Shown piece by piece: positions 1 to 6,308 of a DNA stretch of 6,693 bases. The DNA is from an uncultured Myxococcales bacterium (GTDB lineage Bacteria; Myxococcota_A; UBA9042). Below the pieces are notes generated by a model. That model saw only the letters and a program-made list of their open reading frames with translations, did not search any database and was not told the origin of the DNA. The stretch is from assembly GCA_937915965.1 (NCBI GenBank), contig CALGHC010000916.1:1-6693 (forward strand), given 5' to 3'. Made by a program: the position numbers and the translations under genes. Positions within the stretch are counted from its first letter, which is position 1. Each line of letters begins with the position of its first letter.

Positions 1-312
1 GAGACGACGCTGCGTTTCCTGTCCACGCCGGGACACACTCCTGGCCAGGGCTGTTGGTACGACGATCACGACATTCTGGTCGGCGACACCCTCTTCGCCG
101 GTAGCATCGGTCGCACCGACTTTCCGATGAGCGACCCGGCTGAGATGAAGCGCAGCCTGCGGCGACTCCTCGAGCTGCCCGGTCATCTGCGGGTGCACAG
201 CGGTCACGGGCCGATGACGACGCTCGCCGCCGAGTTGGCGTCCAATCCGTTCCTCGGCTTCCTCCGGTCGGCCCACGGCCTGGCGGATCCGGCGTGGTCG
301 GAGGAGTGGTAG
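1..312 (+). CDS. Metallo-beta-lactamase-fold hydrolase, C-terminal part (glyoxalase II / YcbL-like)
   Basis: The frame is open from the first base of the window to a TAG at 310-312, giving 103 residues of a protein whose N-terminus lies outside. Visible landmarks are TPGHTPG (residues 9-15; H12 a zinc ligand), GDTLFAGSIGRTDFP (28-42; D29 the bridging metal ligand) and SGHGPMTT (67-74; H69 a metal ligand), then an E...NPF segment at 78-84. This order and spacing is typical of the second half of MBL hydrolases related to glyoxalase II and YcbL, which hydrolyse thioesters such as S-lactoylglutathione or related esters in the cytoplasm. The N-terminal HxHxDH motif would lie upstream and cannot be seen. 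The substrate cannot be assigned. The first ATG inside the window (127) is internal to the fold and is not the start. No terminator hairpin is obvious after the stop. Confidence 0.93.
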   Translation, partial: ETTLRFLSTPGHTPGQGCWYDDHDILVGDTLFAGSIGRTDFPMSDPAEMKRSLRRLLELPGHLRVHSGHGPMTTLAAELASNPFLGFLRSAHGLADPAWSEEW

Positions 313-387
313 CGACGAGGACGACGGCTCCGTGGGCGCGAGATTGCTCAAGTTGAGGCCAATCCGGCAGTCAAACCACGACCGGGT

Positions 388-401
388 AATTGTACAATTG
401 T
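388..401. promoter_or_regulatory. Overlapping AT-rich palindromes, candidate operator
   Basis: AATTGTACAATT (388-399) is a perfect 12-bp palindrome, and ACAATTGT (394-401) is a second perfect palindrome overlapping it. ATTGT occurs twice, 8 bp apart. The block is strikingly AT-rich for this GC-rich window and overlaps the candidate -35 element (398-403) of the ATPase gene. That geometry fits a repressor site. The cognate regulator is unknown and none is encoded nearby. Confidence 0.45.
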
Positions 402-427
402 CAATGCCTGACACGGTTGCCGACAAT
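398..427 (+). promoter_or_regulatory. Candidate sigma70-type promoter of the ATPase gene, nearly leaderless
   Basis: TTGTCA (398-403) matches five of six bases of the -35 consensus. It is followed by an 18-bp spacer and GACAAT (422-427), four of six at -10, including the important second A and last T. The predicted transcription start (about 433-436) falls on or next to the ATG at 436. No Shine-Dalgarno sequence precedes that ATG, so a leaderless mRNA is the natural reading. Prediction by eye only. Confidence 0.4.
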
Positions 428-435
428 GCGATGTC

Positions 436-1476
436 ATGAAGTTGGGCCGCGTCGAACTTGAGAACTTTCGCTGCATCAAACGCGCCGCCCTCGAGTTGAG
501 TGATAGCCGTGGCCGACCCGCGCCGCTGGTCGTCATTAGCGGCGAGAACACCTCCGGCAAATCGAGCATTCTGCAAGCCATCGCTGGTTTGCTTGACGTC
601 ACTGGCCGCTCCGGCGCCGTATCCCTGGCGCACTCGGACCGGCGCGAGGGCAGCGACCGAGCCCGCGTGCGGGTCGATTGGGTGGAGACGATCCCACAGG
701 GTTCTTGGAATGAACCGGTCCAGACGCATCAGGCTCTAGAGCGCCATCAGAGCGGCGGTCCCTGGCAGCTCGCGCCGTGGTGCGCGACGGACGAGGCGCG
801 CACTCCGTTCTACAGTTGGCTTTCTCACCTCACTGACATCACGCGGTCGCCGGTGGGCTTGCTCATCGCCTTCGACACGCAGCGCGCCCTGCCCGACGTT
901 CGCGTCGCGGGACCAAAGTCCGTTGGGCTGCCAAGCCATCGGATCGACGGCGCTTGCCAGCCTACTCTGGCCGATGGTGCCAGCATCGGGCGGCGTTTCA
1001 CCCTCATCAAGCAGTGGCTCGTCGATCTGAACGATCGCCGCCTCGCCGCCTTCAGCGAATTCCATTTGCAGGTTCCGTTGTGGGAGCGACTCGGTGACGC
1101 GCTCGACCGGGTCGCGTCGCCATGGCGTTTCGCGGGTATCAGCCCGAATTTCGACGTCGTCTTCGACACACCGACCGGGCGATTGCCGATTGAAGCCCTG
1201 AGCGACGATGTGCTCGGCTTGATCGTCATTGTTGCCGAGGTCGCGTTCCGCCTGAGCCTGACGACAGACGACCAGTCCGCGGTCTTCGAGCAAGAGGCCG
1301 TCTGCCTGGTGGATGAGATAGAGGCGCGCCTGCCAGAGCGCAGCCAACGGGCGGTGCTACCGATACTGCGGTCGATCTTTCCGGGGGTGCAGTGGATCGT
1401 GACGACGCGGTCGCCGTTGGTGGTCAGCAGCGTCGATGACGCCCTGGTGTTTCAGCTGATGTCCGGGAGAGGGTGA
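436..1476 (+). CDS. Stand-alone AAA/ABC-type ATPase (AAA_15/RecF-SMC-like), function unknown
   Basis: This 346-residue predicted cytoplasmic ATPase begins KLGRVELENFRCIKRAALE, the usual N-terminal strand of RecF/SMC-like and COG3950-type ATPases. Walker A is GENTSGKSS (36-44; K42). Walker B is VCLVDE (289-294; D293, E294), followed by a TTRSPLVVSSV block (323-333). The middle region (about 60-240) resembles nothing I recognise. Three usually conserved accessory positions are altered: the signature reads LSDDVLG (255-261) without the LSxG glycine, the usual LHP after DEIE reads LPE, and the switch histidine of TTHSP is arginine. Relatives occur alone, as repair-like ATPases, or in anti-phage modules with a nuclease, but no partner gene lies beside it here. 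The protein ends soon after the last core strand, so its C-terminus may be short. The ATG has no Shine-Dalgarno sequence and may be leaderless. It is convergent with the ABC transporter, with a 76-bp gap holding no convincing terminator. Confidence 0.85.
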   Translation: MKLGRVELENFRCIKRAALELSDSRGRPAPLVVISGENTSGKSSILQAIAGLLDVTGRSGAVSLAHSDRREGSDRARVRVDWVETIPQGSWNEPVQTHQALERHQSGGPWQLAPWCATDEARTPFYSWLSHLTDITRSPVGLLIAFDTQRALPDVRVAGPKSVGLPSHRIDGACQPTLADGASIGRRFTLIKQWLVDLNDRRLAAFSEFHLQVPLWERLGDALDRVASPWRFAGISPNFDVVFDTPTGRLPIEALSDDVLGLIVIVAEVAFRLSLTTDDQSAVFEQEAVCLVDEIEARLPERSQRAVLPILRSIFPGVQWIVTTRSPLVVSSVDDALVFQLMSGRG

Positions 1477-1552
1477 GGCTGAGGACGCGGCCGGTGCCGA
1501 TTCCGGGGCTATAACATACCGCCATGAAACGCCTGATACATTTCAAGCGCTG

Positions 1553-3319
1553 CTATGGCCCGAGCAACTGGCGCTCCAGCAACCTACGATACAATCCGCC
1601 GCTCTCGACCAACTCGTCATGCGTGCCTTGCTCGACGATCCGGCCGCCGTCGACGACTACGACCCGGTCGGCGTCCCGGACCGTCGAGAGGCGGTGGGCG
1701 ATGACCAGAGTCGTGCGTCCTTTCATCAACACTTCGAGCGCGTCTTTCACAAGGTGTTCGCTTTCGGCGTCCAGCGCGCTGGTGGCCTCGTCAAGAATCA
1801 GTACCCGCGGATCTTCGAGCAGCGCGCGGGCGATCGCGACCCTCTGCTTCTGACCGCCCGAGAGTTGAACGCCGCGTTCGCCGACCTCGGTCGCGTAGCC
1901 ATCCGGAAAGCCAACGATGAAATCGTGTGCGTTCGCGGCCCGGGCCACGGCCTCGAGCTCCGCGTCGGCGGCATCCGGCCGGCCATAGCGGATGTTCTCG
2001 GCGATCGATGTCGAGAACAGGATCGGCTCCTGAGAGACGACTCCCACGCGGCGCCGCAACCAGCTGGCGTCGATTTCACGCAGGTCCACGCCGTCCACCG
2101 TCACCCGTCCGCCGTCGGGGTCGTACAGCCGAGGTACCAGGGCAGCGATCGTCGACTTGCCCCCTCCCGACGGACCGACCAATGCGACCACCTCGCCAGG
2201 TCGAACGTCGAGGTCGACCTGCTGCAGGACTGGCACGTCGGGACGGCTCGGATAGCGAAAGTCCACGGCCTCCATCGTGATGTGACCTCGCATCGTGGCT
2301 GGTTGCACGCCGCCGTCGTTGCGAATCTCCGGCTCACGGTCGAGGAGTTCAAAGACCCGCTCAGCCGCCCCTGCGGCCCTCATGAAGTCACCCCACAGCC
2401 CAGCCAGGGCACCCAGAGACATGGCGACCGTCAGCGTGTACAGCATGAACGATGCCAACTCGCCGCCGGTCATCTCGTGGGCGACCACCATCCTGCCGCC
2501 GTACCACAGCACGACACCGACCGCGCCGTAGCCAAGGAAGCTCGCGGAGCCGATGAACATGGCGTTGAGGCGAGCGCGAGCGCGGGCCAGGTCAAACGCG
2601 TGCGCAATCGCCTTGCCGTATCGCGCGACCTCCTGCGGTTCGCCGGCGAAGGTGCGGACGGTCCGGATCCCTGAAATCGTCTCCTCGGCGACCTCGCCGG
2701 CGACCGCGAGGGCGTCCTGCACGTCTCGCGAGAGGCGCCGCAGCATTCGACCGAAGATCCGCGCACCAAGCGCGACCGGCGGCACGACCACCAGCATGAG
2801 CGCCGTGAGGGTCGGTGAGGTCCACAGCAGAAGTCCGACGCCGCCCAGCGCCATGGCGAGACTGCGCATCACCATCGAGATGTTGACGCTCACCGTGTTC
2901 TGCAGGACGCCCGTGTCGGACGACAGCCGATTGAGGAGCTCGCCCGTGCGCCGGCTGTCGAAGAAGGCGACCTCCTGGGCGACGACATGACGGTACACGT
3001 CGCCACGCAGGCGGGTGACGACCCGCTCGCCTGCGACCGTGAAGAGATAGAATCGGAGCGCGATCGCCAAACCCTGCACACCGAAGAGCGCCATCAGGAC
3101 CACGATGATTTGATCGAGATCGGTGGCGTGTTCGGTGGTGAAGCTATCGTCGATGATGAAGCGCACCGCCTGTGGCCAGGCCAGCCCTGCGGCGCTGCCA
3201 ATCAGCAGGAACACCAGACCGACGGCCAGCGTGCGCCACTCCGCCCGCGAGAGCTCGAGTAGCCGTCGCAAGGGCAAATGAAACGGCGCCTTGACGCTAG
3301 GCAGGGCGGTATCTGGCAT
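1553..3319 (-). CDS. ABC exporter half-transporter, ABCB/MsbA type (fused membrane and ATPase domains)
   Basis: This complete 588-residue protein is an inner-membrane ATP-driven exporter that should act as a homodimer. The membrane domain (about 15-320) has six hydrophobic segments near 30-50, 71-95, 150-167, 169-190, 255-277 and 290-310. The nucleotide-binding domain follows. It has A-loop Y356, Walker A GPSGGGKST (382-390), Q-loop Q430, signature LSGGQ (486-490), Walker B VLILDE (506-511), D-loop SALD (514-517) and H-loop H542. All catalytic residues are present, so it should be active. The length is typical of MsbA/BmrA-like half-transporters. The substrate cannot be told: lipid A, lipids, peptides and drugs are all possible. 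The ATG at 3319 is chosen because TTGGAGT lies just upstream and the mature fold begins there. The frame stays open 26 codons further to a TTG at 3397, but that has no ribosome site. It is divergent from the amidase and convergent with the ATPase. Confidence 0.96.
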   Translation of the reverse strand: MPDTALPSVKAPFHLPLRRLLELSRAEWRTLAVGLVFLLIGSAAGLAWPQAVRFIIDDSFTTEHATDLDQIIVVLMALFGVQGLAIALRFYLFTVAGERVVTRLRGDVYRHVVAQEVAFFDSRRTGELLNRLSSDTGVLQNTVSVNISMVMRSLAMALGGVGLLLWTSPTLTALMLVVVPPVALGARIFGRMLRRLSRDVQDALAVAGEVAEETISGIRTVRTFAGEPQEVARYGKAIAHAFDLARARARLNAMFIGSASFLGYGAVGVVLWYGGRMVVAHEMTGGELASFMLYTLTVAMSLGALAGLWGDFMRAAGAAERVFELLDREPEIRNDGGVQPATMRGHITMEAVDFRYPSRPDVPVLQQVDLDVRPGEVVALVGPSGGGKSTIAALVPRLYDPDGGRVTVDGVDLREIDASWLRRRVGVVSQEPILFSTSIAENIRYGRPDAADAELEAVARAANAHDFIVGFPDGYATEVGERGVQLSGGQKQRVAIARALLEDPRVLILDEATSALDAESEHLVKDALEVLMKGRTTLVIAHRLSTVRDADRVVVVDGGRIVEQGTHDELVESGGLYRRLLERQLLGP

Positions 3320-3323
3320 GACG

Positions 3324-3330
3324 ACTCCAA
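3324..3330 (-). promoter_or_regulatory. Shine-Dalgarno site of the ABC exporter, deciding its start
   Basis: On the minus strand TTGGAGT ends four bases before the ATG at 3319-3317 (GGAG to ATG spacing about 5). This supports the 588-residue start over the upstream in-frame TTG at 3397. Confidence 0.65.
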
Positions 3331-3433
3331 GATTCGTGCCGGCCCAGCAGAGGTGGAGCGGCTGTCGCCACGAAAGGCCGGTGGCGCGCCGCCGCAACCC
3401 CCCGGACGGAATGCAGCCTCTCGGATGCTCGTA

Positions 3434-3481
3434 CTCGGATACTCGGGGATACTCGGGGATACTCGGGGATACTCGGGGATT
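3434..3481 (+). repeat. 10-bp tandem repeat (CTCGGGGATA), also a G-quadruplex motif
   Basis: Three perfect CTCGGGGATA units (3442-3471) are preceded by an 8-bp copy lacking two G (CTCGGATA, 3434-3441) and followed by a one-mismatch copy CTCGGGGATT (3472-3481). More decayed CTCG units lie just upstream (about 3420-3433). The + strand carries four GGGG runs at exact 10-base spacing with 6-base loops, and a fifth GGG at 3485-3487, which satisfies the usual G3+N1-7 quadruplex rule. It lies between the divergent ABC exporter and amidase genes, just upstream of the amidase -35. Length variation by slippage is likely. No coding role is apparent. Confidence 0.93.
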
Positions 3482-3502
3482 CTTGGGTGCGGCTACCGGA
3501 AG

Positions 3503-3530
3503 TTGACACAGCCGCCCCGACCTCTACTCT
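3503..3530 (+). promoter_or_regulatory. Candidate promoter of the amidase gene, predicted leaderless
   Basis: A perfect TTGACA (3503-3508), a 16-bp spacer and TACTCT (3525-3530, TANNNT type, matching the key T, A and T) place the expected transcription start about 7 bases later, on the ATG at 3537. No Shine-Dalgarno sequence is present. TANNNT -10 boxes directly in front of start codons are known from leaderless genes of several GC-rich bacteria. Confidence 0.5.
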
Positions 3531-3536
3531 CGGGCC

Positions 3537-4586
3537 ATGGAACGGAAGTGCCCCCACATGGTCGTTGCTGCTGCCACCTGGGTCGGCTTGGCGACACTAT
3601 TTGTCGCTAGCGACACTCAGGCCGGTCCTGGCCCGGCTCACGGCGCTGTCGTTGCGGCCGGACCTGTTGCGACCGCCACCGCCGCCGGCACCTCCGCGAA
3701 CAGTGCGGCCGCCGACCCTGGTCGGGTAGGCGCCGACCGGGCATTTCCGCGCCCGATACACCTCACGCGGGTACGCCACGTCGTGATCGACCCCGGCCAC
3801 GGCGGCGACAACCTCGGCGCAGTGGGCTACCACGGCGTGCGCGAGAAGGCGCTCACCCTCGAGGTCGCTCTGCGGGTCAAGGCCTACATTGAGCACCATA
3901 GCGATGTGCGCGTGACCCTGACGCGGGATCGGGACGTCTCGCTGGGCCTGCGCGAGCGACCACGGTTGGCAAACTCGTGGAGCGCCGACGCGCTGATCTC
4001 GATTCACTGCAATGCCAGCTTCGAGAGCCGGCATGAGGGCATCGAGATCTGGTTTCTCAACGCCAACGCGAGTGACGAGGTCTCCCGTGAACTGATCGCG
4101 CGCGAGGAAGGCCTCGACGACGGTCGGCAGGAGCTCGATCTGCCCTGGTCGGTGGAGAGCATCGTCGCTGACCTCGGCTACGCAAAGGCACACAAGCGCT
4201 CGCAGGATTTCGCGGAGGGTCTCCGGTCAGGTCTGCGCAGGGCACGCCCGCGCACCCGTTTTCGCGGCATTCGACAGGCCCGCTTCGGCGTCCTGAAGGA
4301 GGCAAAGATGCCGGCCGTGGTTCTGGAGATCGGCTACCTGACTCACCCCAAAGAGGGTCTCGACCTCCTGCGCGATGAGACCCAGACGGCGTTCGCGCGG
4401 GGCATACTCTGGGGTCTGATCGCGTTCGATCGCGTGCTGACCACCGCGGCGAAGGGTAGGGCCAGCGCGCGGCCGGCCGTTGCGGCCAAGAACCGCGTCT
4501 CACGCAAGCCGACCCAACCAGGTGGCCCCATCACGGCTGCGGCTCCGAGCGCCCGAGCATCGCGCTCGAGCTCCGCAAGTCAGTAA
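3537..4586 (+). CDS. Secreted N-acetylmuramoyl-L-alanine amidase (Amidase_3)
   Basis: This 349-residue predicted periplasmic or exported zinc hydrolase cleaves the bond between N-acetylmuramic acid and the stem peptide, as AmiA/B/C and CwlD do. The N-terminus (MERK, then a hydrophobic run at 8-24) looks like a signal peptide, with likely cleavage after DTQA (29). An Ala/Pro/Gly-rich linker (about 30-75) follows. The catalytic domain (about 78-300) starts HVVIDPGHGG (zinc ligand H88), has REKALTLE (E103 ligand) and SIHCNA (H157 ligand), and ends with VVLEIGYLTH (catalytic E264). All four active-site residues are present. The last 45 residues are a basic Ala/Ser/Arg tail, probably disordered. 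No AMIN, SPOR or LysM targeting domain is visible. The insert between the H157 strand and E264 (about 175-245) could hold a regulatory helix as in EnvC/NlpD-controlled amidases, but this is inference. The stop lies 7 bp from the convergent coaB stop. Confidence 0.95.
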   Translation: MERKCPHMVVAAATWVGLATLFVASDTQAGPGPAHGAVVAAGPVATATAAGTSANSAAADPGRVGADRAFPRPIHLTRVRHVVIDPGHGGDNLGAVGYHGVREKALTLEVALRVKAYIEHHSDVRVTLTRDRDVSLGLRERPRLANSWSADALISIHCNASFESRHEGIEIWFLNANASDEVSRELIAREEGLDDGRQELDLPWSVESIVADLGYAKAHKRSQDFAEGLRSGLRRARPRTRFRGIRQARFGVLKEAKMPAVVLEIGYLTHPKEGLDLLRDETQTAFARGILWGLIAFDRVLTTAAKGRASARPAVAAKNRVSRKPTQPGGPITAAAPSARASRSSSASQ

Positions 4587-4593
4587 CGGTCGC

Positions 4594-5376
4594 TCAGGTG
4601 CCTTCGACCCAGGTGACGAGAACGTCGGCCAACGCCGCGACCAGTCGCCCAAGCGCATCTGGGCCGTCGCCGCCATCGAGCTCGGCCAGCACCTCGCCAT
4701 CTGGCCCACACAGCCACCCTCGCCGGTGGCCGCGCCGATAGTCGCGCACGTCGTTTGCGAAGACGCGGCGGGCCCCGCTGCGGCGCGCGAGGGCGCGGAC
4801 GGCGGCCGTGCGCTCGTCGGCGCTCGCTCCTGAGACCAACTTGAAACCGAGCAGATGCGTCGCGGGCGAGGCCTCCAACACCACGTCAATCGCCTTGGCG
4901 GTGGCATCCAGATGCAGGTCGAGCCCGGCGTCATCGGAAGCCCCGCCTGGACGCGACGAGATCTTGCCAGGGTAGGGGCGCGGTGCGAAATCAGCGACGG
5001 CCATTGCGCAGGCGGCGAGGTCGGGCTGCACGGCTCCGACCACGGCGCCCAGCGCCCGCGCGGCGTCGGCCGCGGTCCGAATCGGATGCAAGTACAGGCG
5101 ACCAGCGGCGAGGCGATCACGGCTGGCGATGGCCTCGTCCAGCCAACCGCGTGCGGCGCCATCGAGGTCTGTCGACACGGTACCAAGCAAAGAAACGCTG
5201 AGACGCCGCTCGCCGGGGACAGCGGCTCCTGGCCCATGAACATAATGGACCTCGTCGCCGCGGCTGAGGAAGGTCTCGGCAAGCGCAGCGGGCAGGCTGC
5301 CGGTCGCGACGTTCGCCAGATAGCGGACATCGTCGATCGGCTCGTGCGTGCCTCCAGCTGTCAGGACAACTCGCAT
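4594..5376 (-). CDS. coaB: Stand-alone phosphopantothenate-cysteine ligase (CoaB, DFP family)
   Basis: This 260-residue cytoplasmic enzyme of coenzyme A synthesis joins 4'-phosphopantothenate to cysteine after nucleotide activation. The Rossmann start VVLTAGGTHEPIDDVRYLAN (3-22) and ATGSLPAALAETF carry the nucleotide-site GGT (8-10). MAVADFAP (125-132), PGKISS (136-141), HLLGFKLVSG (174-183) and FANDV (206-210) follow. GKISS and LLGFKL resemble the monofunctional CoaB of streptococci and enterococci, and FKL also eukaryotic PPCS, rather than the C-terminal half of fused CoaBC. No CoaC decarboxylase domain is attached or adjacent. The segment at about 58-90 looks like an insertion compared with streptococcal CoaB from memory. 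The ATG sits 5 bp after the uppP stop, and its GGAGG lies at the uppP end, which implies co-transcription and coupled translation. A divergent DFP-domain protein with another role remains possible. Confidence 0.85.
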   Translation of the reverse strand: MRVVLTAGGTHEPIDDVRYLANVATGSLPAALAETFLSRGDEVHYVHGPGAAVPGERRLSVSLLGTVSTDLDGAARGWLDEAIASRDRLAAGRLYLHPIRTAADAARALGAVVGAVQPDLAACAMAVADFAPRPYPGKISSRPGGASDDAGLDLHLDATAKAIDVVLEASPATHLLGFKLVSGASADERTAAVRALARRSGARRVFANDVRDYRRGHRRGWLCGPDGEVLAELDGGDGPDALGRLVAALADVLVTWVEGT

Positions 5377-5381
5377 CTAGC

Positions 5382-6221
5382 TCAACCTCCAGCCGATCCG
5401 GCCAGCGCCCACCAGACCACCGCGGCGAGGACGATGCGGTAGACGCCAAATGGCACCAGCCCCCAGCGCTCGATGAGACGCAGGAAGATCGCGATAGACG
5501 CCCAGCCGACGACGAACGAGGTCACGAGACCGGTCGCGATGGCGGCGGGGCCAATGTGATCGACCAGCACGTGCCATTCCTTGAGCAGCTCGTAAGCTGT
5601 GGCTGCACCGAGCACCGGAATCGCGAGCAGAAAGCTGAAATCGGCGGCCGTGCGCGCGTCCAGACCTCCGATCAGACCGCCGACCATTGTCGCCATGGAG
5701 CGCGAGGTGCCTGGCACGAGCGCAAAGCACTGGAACGCGCCGATCGCAAGGGCACGTCGAGGCGAGACATGCTCGAGCCCTGTCAGCCGGGAGCGGCGGG
5801 CGAACCAGCGGTCAGCGACAATCATCACAAGACCGCCGACGGCCAGGGCGATCGCGACCGGCGCCGGCCCGAAGAACAGCTCTTTGATCGGCTTGCGCGC
5901 GATCAGCCCTACGACTGCCACCGGAACAAACGCGATGGCCATGCCCGCGATGAGGTGCATGCCTCTGCGGCGGGCGACGGGATCGCTGTCGCGGAGATCG
6001 CGAAGACGCTGGCGGAGCAGCGGCAGGTAATAGAGTACACAGGCGAGCCACGCGCCGGCCTGGATGACGATGTCGAACGCGTCGACGGCTTGGTCGAGCA
6101 CAGGATCGCCGCCCAGACCCAGCGCGCTGCCAACGAGGATGAGGTGGCCAGTGGAGGAGACCGGGACGAACTCGGTCAGCCCTTCGACGACACCCAGGAT
6201 GCTGGCCTCGAAGATGTTCAT
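5382..6221 (-). CDS. uppP: Undecaprenyl-diphosphatase UppP (BacA family)
   Basis: This 279-residue integral inner-membrane enzyme dephosphorylates undecaprenyl diphosphate, recycling the lipid carrier for peptidoglycan and other surface polymers. It can also confer bacitracin tolerance. The first signature EGLTEFVPVSSTGHL (13-27) includes the conserved acids E13 and E17, S23 and H26. The second, PGTSRS (170-175), includes R174. These correspond to E17, E21, S27, H30 and R174 of the E. coli enzyme, so the active site is complete. About eight hydrophobic segments are present (for example near 49-67, 89-107, 120-137, 225-249 and 258-275), and the length is normal. It is the first gene of a two-gene unit with coaB. 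The ATG at 6221 starts MNIFEASILG, where the family normally starts. No Shine-Dalgarno sequence is visible before it. It is divergent from murJ, which acts in the same lipid-carrier cycle. Confidence 0.97.
   Translation of the reverse strand: MNIFEASILGVVEGLTEFVPVSSTGHLILVGSALGLGGDPVLDQAVDAFDIVIQAGAWLACVLYYLPLLRQRLRDLRDSDPVARRRGMHLIAGMAIAFVPVAVVGLIARKPIKELFFGPAPVAIALAVGGLVMIVADRWFARRSRLTGLEHVSPRRALAIGAFQCFALVPGTSRSMATMVGGLIGGLDARTAADFSFLLAIPVLGAATAYELLKEWHVLVDHIGPAAIATGLVTSFVVGWASIAIFLRLIERWGLVPFGVYRIVLAAVVWWALAGSAGG
5386..5390 (-). promoter_or_regulatory. coaB: Shine-Dalgarno site of coaB within the uppP 3' end
   Basis: GGAGG on the minus strand lies 9 bases before the coaB ATG and inside the last glycine codons of uppP. 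It is the strongest ribosome site in the window. Its position suggests that translation of coaB is coupled to uppP termination. Confidence 0.7.
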
Positions 6222-6308
6222 GGCGGCGGTTTAGCGGAACGCCAGGGAGGGCGCAAGGCAGATCCGCTGCGCGCGGGTGTTTGAGCCTTGTCGAACGGGT
6301 CACCACAA

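Noticed and set aside
736..1347. 203-codon open frame on the minus strand
   Set aside because: Antisense to the ATPase, whose Walker motifs prove the + strand is coding.
1477..1552. Bidirectional terminator between the ATPase and ABC exporter genes
   Set aside because: Only a 5-bp TGAAA/TTTCA stem (1523-1543 region) and 4-bp GC stems are present, without T-tracts.
1619..2674. 351-codon open frame on the + strand
   Set aside because: It is entirely antisense to the ABC exporter, which has every catalytic motif. The predicted peptide shows no recognisable domain and is typical of a GC-rich antisense shadow.
3320..3397. 26-codon N-terminal extension of the ABC exporter from a TTG start
   Set aside because: Rare start codon with no ribosome site. 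The extension is Arg/Trp/Cys-rich and not family-like, while the ATG at 3319 has a GGAG at good spacing.
3434..3481. CRISPR array
   Set aside because: The units are 10 bp and contiguous with no spacers, and no cas gene is present, so this is a simple tandem repeat.
3278..3610. Short + strand open frames through the tandem repeat
   Set aside because: They translate the repeat into GYSGILGDTR-like periodic peptides and overlap the exporter start and amidase promoter; no ribosome site or homology.
4546..4568. CGAGCGC/GCGCTCG 7-bp stem with a 9-base loop as a terminator between the convergent amidase and coaB
   Set aside because: It lies inside the amidase coding tail and has no T-tract on either strand. 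Such short GC stems arise readily by chance at this base composition.
5556..6284. 242-codon open frame on the + strand
   Set aside because: Antisense to uppP; the composition is Arg/Asp/Gly-rich with no motif.
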